Source: Deltaproteobacteria bacterium (GTDB lineage Bacteria > Desulfobacterota_B > Binatia > Binatales > Binataceae). Taken from it: DNA of 9,145 bases. The stretch is taken from positions 1-9,145 of the forward strand of contig JAKAVX010000069.1 of the NCBI GenBank assembly GCA_021827465.1, in the 5' to 3' direction. The translations under genes and the position numbers were made by a program. The notes under the pieces are model-generated. The model saw nothing but the letters and a program-made list of their open reading frames with translations. It was not told the origin of the DNA and did no database searches. This document shows positions 5,653 through 9,145 of this stretch, piece by piece (position 1 is the stretch's first letter; each line of letters starts with the position of its first letter).

Positions 5653-6165
5653 ATGGCGCTTCCAGAAGTATGGTCACCTTTTCGTGAACCGTTCCGCGAA
5701 CTCGCGCGCATTCGCCGCAGGTTCGATGATCTGCTCGAAGACATGATGGGAGAACGGGAAACGGCGTTCGAAGAACTGGAGCCGATGCTTCACAAGCCGC
5801 GGCTGGAATCGTTCGTCGAGGACGGCAAGCTCACAATCCGCGCCGACATGCCCGGAATCGATCCCAAGAACATCGAAGTCAGCATCACCGGCTCCGAGCT
5901 CAGGATTCATGGCTCGCGCGAGGAGAGGAAAGAGATCAAGAAACGCGACTTCTTCCATCGCGAGGTCCGCTACGGAAGTTTCGATCGCGTGCTCACCCTT
6001 CCCGAAGGCGTGAAGGCCGAAGACCTGAAGGCGAGCTATCGCGACGGCGTGCTGGAACTCACAGCGCCGGTGCCCAAAGAGCTCGCGCGCAAGGAAGTCA
6101 AGGTCCAGGTCGAGGGCGGCGAGGCGAAGAAGATCGAAACCAAGGAAGGTCAGAAGGCCGCATAA
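5653..6165 (+). CDS. Small heat shock protein, Hsp20/alpha-crystallin family
   Basis: This 170-aa cytoplasmic chaperone binds unfolding proteins without ATP and forms large oligomers. The alpha-crystallin domain spans about 50-140, with PRLESFVEDGKLTIRADMPG (49-68) as the first strands and the signature A-x-x-x-D-G-V-L at 127-134. The C-terminal tail carries VKVQV (149-153), a likely version of the I-x-I motif used in oligomer assembly. The N-terminal arm (1-45) is rich in Phe, Arg and Glu, as usual. AAGGAGG (5638-5644) lies 8 nt before the ATG at 5653, so I chose this start although the frame is open back to 5449. A stand-alone CBS gene follows after 127 nt and may be co-transcribed. The length is typical for the family. 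It is related in type to the dormancy chaperone HspX, but a stress trigger cannot be read from the protein. Confidence 0.95.
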   Translation: MALPEVWSPFREPFRELARIRRRFDDLLEDMMGERETAFEELEPMLHKPRLESFVEDGKLTIRADMPGIDPKNIEVSITGSELRIHGSREERKEIKKRDFFHREVRYGSFDRVLTLPEGVKAEDLKASYRDGVLELTAPVPKELARKEVKVQVEGGEAKKIETKEGQKAA

Positions 6166-6228
6166 CCAATTGCCCGCCAAGCGACGCCGGTTTCACTGCG
6201 GACATCGGCTCCGGCGACGCTACAAAGC

Positions 6229-6260
6229 TCGCCGCCGGGGTTCCCCCGCCTCGGCGGCGA
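6229..6260 (+). promoter_or_regulatory. GC-rich hairpin between hsp20 and the CBS gene
   Basis: TCGCCGCCG (6229-6237) pairs perfectly with CGGCGGCGA (6252-6260), a 9-bp stem; the loop contains GGG-TT-CCC that can form an inner stem. No T run follows, so it is not a typical terminator. It ends 32 nt before the CBS start codon and may be an mRNA processing or stability element within a shared transcript. Confidence 0.4.
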
Positions 6261-6292
6261 CATTCCTGATGTGACGCGGGAGGATCGTTCCA

Positions 6293-6793
6293 ATGAAAAT
6301 AGAGCGCATAATGACGCACAAGGTGAGCGCGTGTAACCAGAACGATTCCCTCAACACCGCCGCCCAAATCATGTGGGAGAATGATTGCGGATGCGTGCCC
6401 GTAATCAGCGCCGACGGTTCCGGCGCCGTGGTCGGGATGCTCACCGATCGCGACATCTGCATGGCCGCCTACACGCAGGGCAAGTCGCTGATGCAACTGC
6501 CAGTGACCTGCGCGATGTCGCGCAAGGTGATCACCTGCAAGCCCACTGACGACATCCGCCACGCCGAGGCGCTGATGAGCGATAAGCGTATCAGACGGCT
6601 TCCGATCGTCGATGACAACGGAAAGCTGGTCGGAATCGTGTCGCTCAACGATATCGTGCGTGAGGCCGAAACCGAGCGGCGCAGCGGAGCCAGGGAAGTT
6701 CCCGGACAGGAAGTCGTCGAAACTCTCGCGGCGGTCTGTCAGTCGCGGGGCGAGAACGTGCCGTCCTTCAAGACGTCGGCTTTTGTGGCTTGA
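6293..6793 (+). CDS. Stand-alone two-CBS-domain protein
   Basis: This 166-aa cytoplasmic protein consists of a CBS pair (Bateman module) at about 7-60 and 73-125, plus a 40-residue tail. CBS landmarks are IMTHKV (6-11), GCVPVI (33-38), GMLTDRDI (48-55), AMSRKV (74-79), IRRLPIVDDNG (100-110) and GIVSLNDIV (114-122). CBS pairs commonly bind AMP, ADP, ATP or related ligands. It resembles the group containing mycobacterial Hrp1 (Rv2626c). The tail has no recognisable domain. GGGAGGA (6278-6284) lies 8 nt before the ATG. It follows hsp20 on the same strand, with only a hairpin between and no clear promoter, so co-expression is plausible. The tail holds one cysteine (149); others lie in and near CBS1 (14, 32, 34, 56) and CBS2 (73, 82), a notably high number that might allow redox response, though this is speculation. 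Confidence 0.92.
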   Translation: MKIERIMTHKVSACNQNDSLNTAAQIMWENDCGCVPVISADGSGAVVGMLTDRDICMAAYTQGKSLMQLPVTCAMSRKVITCKPTDDIRHAEALMSDKRIRRLPIVDDNGKLVGIVSLNDIVREAETERRSGAREVPGQEVVETLAAVCQSRGENVPSFKTSAFVA

Positions 6794-6951
6794 TCCCGGC
6801 TCCTGGACGGGGCGCGAGTCGCTCACCTCGCTCGAACCGGACGGCGGCAATCGAGAACCGTCGCCCGATCGCGGGGACGCGCTCTGCGCGCCCGCGCCAG
6901 GCGATCCGGCAGAAATTCCGGCAACTCCGTCGAGCAAGAACGGGAGTTACG

Positions 6952-7311
6952 ATGCCCCGAACCAAACAGACGATCGCGCGAAAGCATCCGCTTCGCCGCC
7001 TGCGCGAACATCCCGCCATCCACTGGCCGCCTGGCGCGGAGCCCAATCCGCCATGGGCCGGGCCGAGTCCCGAATTTCCCAACCCCGGCGAAGTCACCCT
7101 GAGCGGCGTCGAACTGGTGCAGGCCGATGCACACGCGCCGGCGCATCTGACGCTCACCGGGACCTACGACGGCAATCTCTATCGCACCACGCTCATGGTC
7201 GCCGATCCGGCGCTGCTGGCGAATCTGTGCCTCACGCTGGGCAAGTGCGTCGGCGAGTCGATCGCCGAAGCTGGGAGCCACGAAGTCGATAATTCGCTGA
7301 ATCTCGCATAA
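6952..7311 (+). CDS. Hypothetical 119-aa protein
   Basis: I do not recognise this family. The first 22 residues are strongly basic (PRTKQT, ARKHPLRRLR); residues 23-46 are rich in Pro and Trp (HWPPGAEPNPPWAGPSPEFP). The remainder looks like a compact alpha/beta domain: two likely strands (GEVTLSGVELVQAD 46-59, AHLTLTGTYDGNLYRTTLMV 64-83) and a helix (DPALLANLCLTLGKCVGESI 85-104). There is no signal peptide or membrane segment. The frame is open back to 6790, but GGGAG (6942-6946) lies 5 nt before the ATG at 6952, and the upstream translation is arginine-rich noise, so I chose 6952. The 158-bp gap before it shows no good promoter. It lies on the same strand between the CBS gene and porG; a terminator candidate follows, so it is probably not part of the por operon. 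Confidence 0.7.
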   Translation: MPRTKQTIARKHPLRRLREHPAIHWPPGAEPNPPWAGPSPEFPNPGEVTLSGVELVQADAHAPAHLTLTGTYDGNLYRTTLMVADPALLANLCLTLGKCVGESIAEAGSHEVDNSLNLA

Positions 7312-7312
7312 G

Positions 7313-7353
7313 GCGCGGCGCCCTGCGAGGAGCCGCTGAGGGTCGGCGCTTTT
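7313..7353 (+). terminator. Possible terminator before the por genes
   Basis: GCGC...CCCT (7313-7324) pairs with AGGG...GCGC (7339-7349 region), with an internal loop between the two paired blocks; TTTT (7350-7353) follows directly. It begins 2 nt after the stop codon of the hypothetical gene. The position and T run support a terminator; the imperfect stem lowers confidence. Confidence 0.4.
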
Positions 7354-7433
7354 GGCGCGTTAGGCGTCAAGCGCTATACGGGGTCTGGCGCCGATTGGCT
7401 CAGAATCCCCGATTGCAAGCCTGATGCGCGTTC

Positions 7434-7449
7434 GGGCATGCATGTTGCT
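7434..7449 (+). promoter_or_regulatory. -24/-12 (sigma54-type) promoter candidate for porGA
   Basis: GGGCATGCATGTTGCT matches TGGCACGNNNNTTGCW at 10 of 12 informative positions, including a perfect TTGCT -12 block and GG-N10-GC spacing (7435-7436, 7447-7448). The predicted start is near 7460, only about 4 nt before the annotated porG ATG at 7464. Either translation is essentially leaderless or this is a chance match. Confidence 0.35.
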
Positions 7450-7463
7450 CCTTTTGGGATCAC

Positions 7464-8099
7464 ATGGAGCAAACCCTTGCCCGGCGCGATATCGCCGGGA
7501 CGTCGCGTCCCGTCAAGCTCACCGAAATACGCATCCATGGTCGCGGCGGGCAGGGCAATATCGTTGCGGCGTACATCCTGGCGCAGGCCGCCTTCGAGGA
7601 GGGACGTTTCGCCCAGGCTTTTCCGAGTTTCGGCCCCGAGCGTCGCGGCGCGCCGGTTTCGTCGTTCGTCAGGCTCGCCGAATCCCCTGTTCAGCGGCAT
7701 TGCGAGGTACTGAATCCCGATTTCTTGATAATCCAGGACCATGGGTTGCTCCACGTTCCGGGAATTACCGCCGGACTGAGGCCGGGCGGCGGAATCCTCG
7801 TCAACTCGGCTCGTGAGTTGTCCGGGCTGGAGGCGGAAGCCGCCGATAGCCTGGAGAGCCGCAACGTGATTGTGCTTGCGGCCGACGCGCTTGCGAACGA
7901 GATCCTCGGAAAGCCGCTGCCAAACACCGCGCTACTCGCGGCGTTCCTCGCGCTCACAGATCTTCTGCCGCTCGACGCGCTCGAAAAGGCCCTCGCACGC
8001 CGTTTCAAGGACGAAACCTTGAAGCGAAACCTCGCGCTGGTTCGCGCGGCCGCTTCGCAAGTGCCCGCGGGACTCTGGAGGGAAGCGGCTCATGCTTGA
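7464..8099 (+). CDS. porG: Pyruvate:ferredoxin oxidoreductase, gamma subunit
   Basis: This 211-aa subunit belongs to the 2-oxoacid:acceptor oxidoreductase gamma family, part of the cytoplasmic enzyme that interconverts pyruvate + CoA with acetyl-CoA + CO2 using ferredoxin. The family signature HGRGGQG is at 25-31, followed by FPSFGPERRGAPVSSFVR (53-70) and the late motif NTALLAAFLAL (154-164). The first 18 residues are an unusual extension, as most homologues start just before the EIRIHGRGGQG motif (21-31); no other standard in-frame start codon precedes that motif. The ribosome site is weak (GGGA, 7456-7459). The gene overlaps porA by 8 nt, so the two are translationally coupled. No ferredoxin-like delta subunit gene lies between gamma and alpha, unlike many four-subunit operons. 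The family is certain; pyruvate as the substrate rests on the alpha-subunit motifs. Confidence 0.92.
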   Translation: MEQTLARRDIAGTSRPVKLTEIRIHGRGGQGNIVAAYILAQAAFEEGRFAQAFPSFGPERRGAPVSSFVRLAESPVQRHCEVLNPDFLIIQDHGLLHVPGITAGLRPGGGILVNSARELSGLEAEAADSLESRNVIVLAADALANEILGKPLPNTALLAAFLALTDLLPLDALEKALARRFKDETLKRNLALVRAAASQVPAGLWREAAHA

Positions 8100-9145
8100 T
8101 GCGATCGAAGGATCGGCTGCGATTGCGAAGGCGGTAGCGCTATGCCGTCCGCAGGTGATCTCCGCCTATCCGATCACGCCGCAGACGCATATCGTTGAGA
8201 ATCTCGCGAGCCTCGTCGCGGACGGGAAATTGCGCGCCGAGATGGTCAGCGTCGAGAGCGAATTTTCCGCGGCCTCAGTGGTGCTCGGCGCGGCGGCTTC
8301 GGGTTCTCGCGCGTACACCGCAAGTTCGGCACAGGGAATCCTGCTGATGACCGAAGTGCTGTACAACATCGCGGGACTCAGGATTCCTCTCGTGCTGACC
8401 TGCGCGAATCGCGCGATTTCGGCTCCCGTCTCGGCGTGGAACGATCAGCAGGATTCCATGTCGGTGCGCGACGCGGGATGGATTCAGCTTTACTGCGCGA
8501 GCAACCAGGAGGCCGTCGATACGACCATCCAGGCGTTTCGAATAGCAGAGCGCACTGAGCTTCCCGTGATGGTGTGCGTGGACGGCTACATCCTGACCCA
8601 CACGCTCGAGCCGATAGACATTCCGTCGCAGGAGCAGGTTGACGCATTCCTGCCGCCGTACCGCTTTTCGCGCGCGCTCGATCCCGCGCGCCCCATCAGT
8701 ATCGGCAACCTGGTCACGCCGGAATATTACGTCGAGGCCCGCTACGCGCATCATCATGCGCTGCTCCGCGCGAAGGACGAGATCGAGGCTGCGGATCGCG
8801 ACTGGGCGAAGATATGCGGCCGGTGCTCGGGCGGATTGCTCTCCGTCGAGGGGCCAGGCGATGCGCGAATCGGAATCCTGACGATCGGCTCGGTAATTGG
8901 AACGCTCGCGGACGCGCGCGAGGAATATCCGGATCCTCCCGCGAAATTGATCAAGCTTCGCTCGATGCGTCCGTTTCCGATCGACGCTATCCGCGAGGCG
9001 TGCCGCGGACTTTCCGACCTCGTCGTGCTGGAGCGCGCGCTCTCGATGGGCAGCGGCGGAATTATCGGCGCCGAGGTGCGCGGCGCGCTCTTCGGGGAAG
9101 CGAATCCGCCGCGCGTGCATAACTTCTCCGCGGGACTCGGCGGAC
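8092..9145 (+). CDS. porA: Pyruvate:ferredoxin oxidoreductase, alpha subunit (truncated by window end)
   Basis: The first 351 residues are visible; the family is usually near 390-400, so about the last 40 lie beyond the window. It is the alpha subunit, which shapes the substrate and thiamine diphosphate site together with the beta subunit. Motifs seen are AYPITPQT (25-32), VSVESEFSA (52-60), YTASSAQG (75-82), the pyruvate-type SAPVSAWNDQQDSM (110-123), KLRSMRPFP (288-296) and GLGG (348-351). In most homologues the second is VESEHSA and the fourth carries WNDHSDSM or similar, so Phe58 and the QQ at 119-120 are small local changes. The ATG lies within ATGCTTGA, where TGA ends porG. GGAGG (8077-8081) lies 10 nt upstream. 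A beta subunit gene should follow to the right. Confidence 0.93.
   Translation, partial: MLDAIEGSAAIAKAVALCRPQVISAYPITPQTHIVENLASLVADGKLRAEMVSVESEFSAASVVLGAAASGSRAYTASSAQGILLMTEVLYNIAGLRIPLVLTCANRAISAPVSAWNDQQDSMSVRDAGWIQLYCASNQEAVDTTIQAFRIAERTELPVMVCVDGYILTHTLEPIDIPSQEQVDAFLPPYRFSRALDPARPISIGNLVTPEYYVEARYAHHHALLRAKDEIEAADRDWAKICGRCSGGLLSVEGPGDARIGILTIGSVIGTLADAREEYPDPPAKLIKLRSMRPFPIDAIREACRGLSDLVVLERALSMGSGGIIGAEVRGALFGEANPPRVHNFSAGLGG

Noticed and set aside
6786..6823. GG-N10-GC matches at the end of the CBS gene and just after it
   Set aside because: Two elements with correct spacing occur, but only 8 of 12 consensus positions match, which is expected by chance in GC-rich DNA.

Overview
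The window is GC-rich bacterial DNA. It contains eight protein genes (one running off the right end) and an unusual amount of palindromic repeat in the intergenic space. The degenerate repeats built on GTCATCCTGAGCGAAGCGAG, together with a pyruvate:ferredoxin oxidoreductase, suggest an uncultured Gram-negative lineage with at least some anaerobic metabolism, such as a Desulfobacterota/Binatota-like bacterium. That placement is inferred from style only; the window has no rRNA or phylogenetic marker.

Layout. 1-430 is a repeat island with no convincing gene. 533-1696 encodes a site-2 (M50) membrane protease with two C-terminal CBS domains. 1915-3423 encodes an NtrC-type regulator whose Fis-like HTH is intact but whose AAA+ core has lost the key residues for ATP hydrolysis and sigma54 contact. 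3433-3725 is a second repeat island; it shares a 71/72-nt module with the first. 3722-4156 (minus) encodes a DUF2267 protein, divergent from 4424-5224, which encodes a UspA domain fused to two CBS domains. 5653-6165 is a small heat shock protein (Hsp20) preceded by a long leader, followed by a stand-alone two-CBS protein (6293-6793) and an unrecognised 119-aa protein (6952-7311). 7464-8099 and 8092-end are porG and porA, the gamma and alpha subunits of pyruvate:ferredoxin oxidoreductase, overlapping by 8 nt.

How they fit together. S2P-CBS protease, universal stress protein, Hsp20 and a two-CBS protein is the same functional set as the mycobacterial DosR dormancy genes (Rv2625c, Rv2623, Rv2031c, Rv2626c). 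Here DUF2267 and Por genes sit beside them. I read the region as an energy- or redox-stress island: CBS domains sense adenine nucleotides, Hsp20 and Usp protect, and Por supplies low-potential electron chemistry. This is inference from gene content.

The most interesting regulatory signal is a set of -24/-12 (sigma54-type) promoter matches with exact GG-N10-GC spacing. They lie upstream of hsp20, usp-CBS and porG, with a weaker match upstream of DUF2267. The only NtrC-like regulator in the window seems unable to activate sigma54 in the usual way, and its own gene has a sigma70 extended -10 (TGATATAAT). The leading hypothesis is therefore a sigma54-controlled dormancy-like regulon carrying a pseudo-enhancer-binding protein that binds DNA as a repressor, co-regulator or sigma70 regulator.
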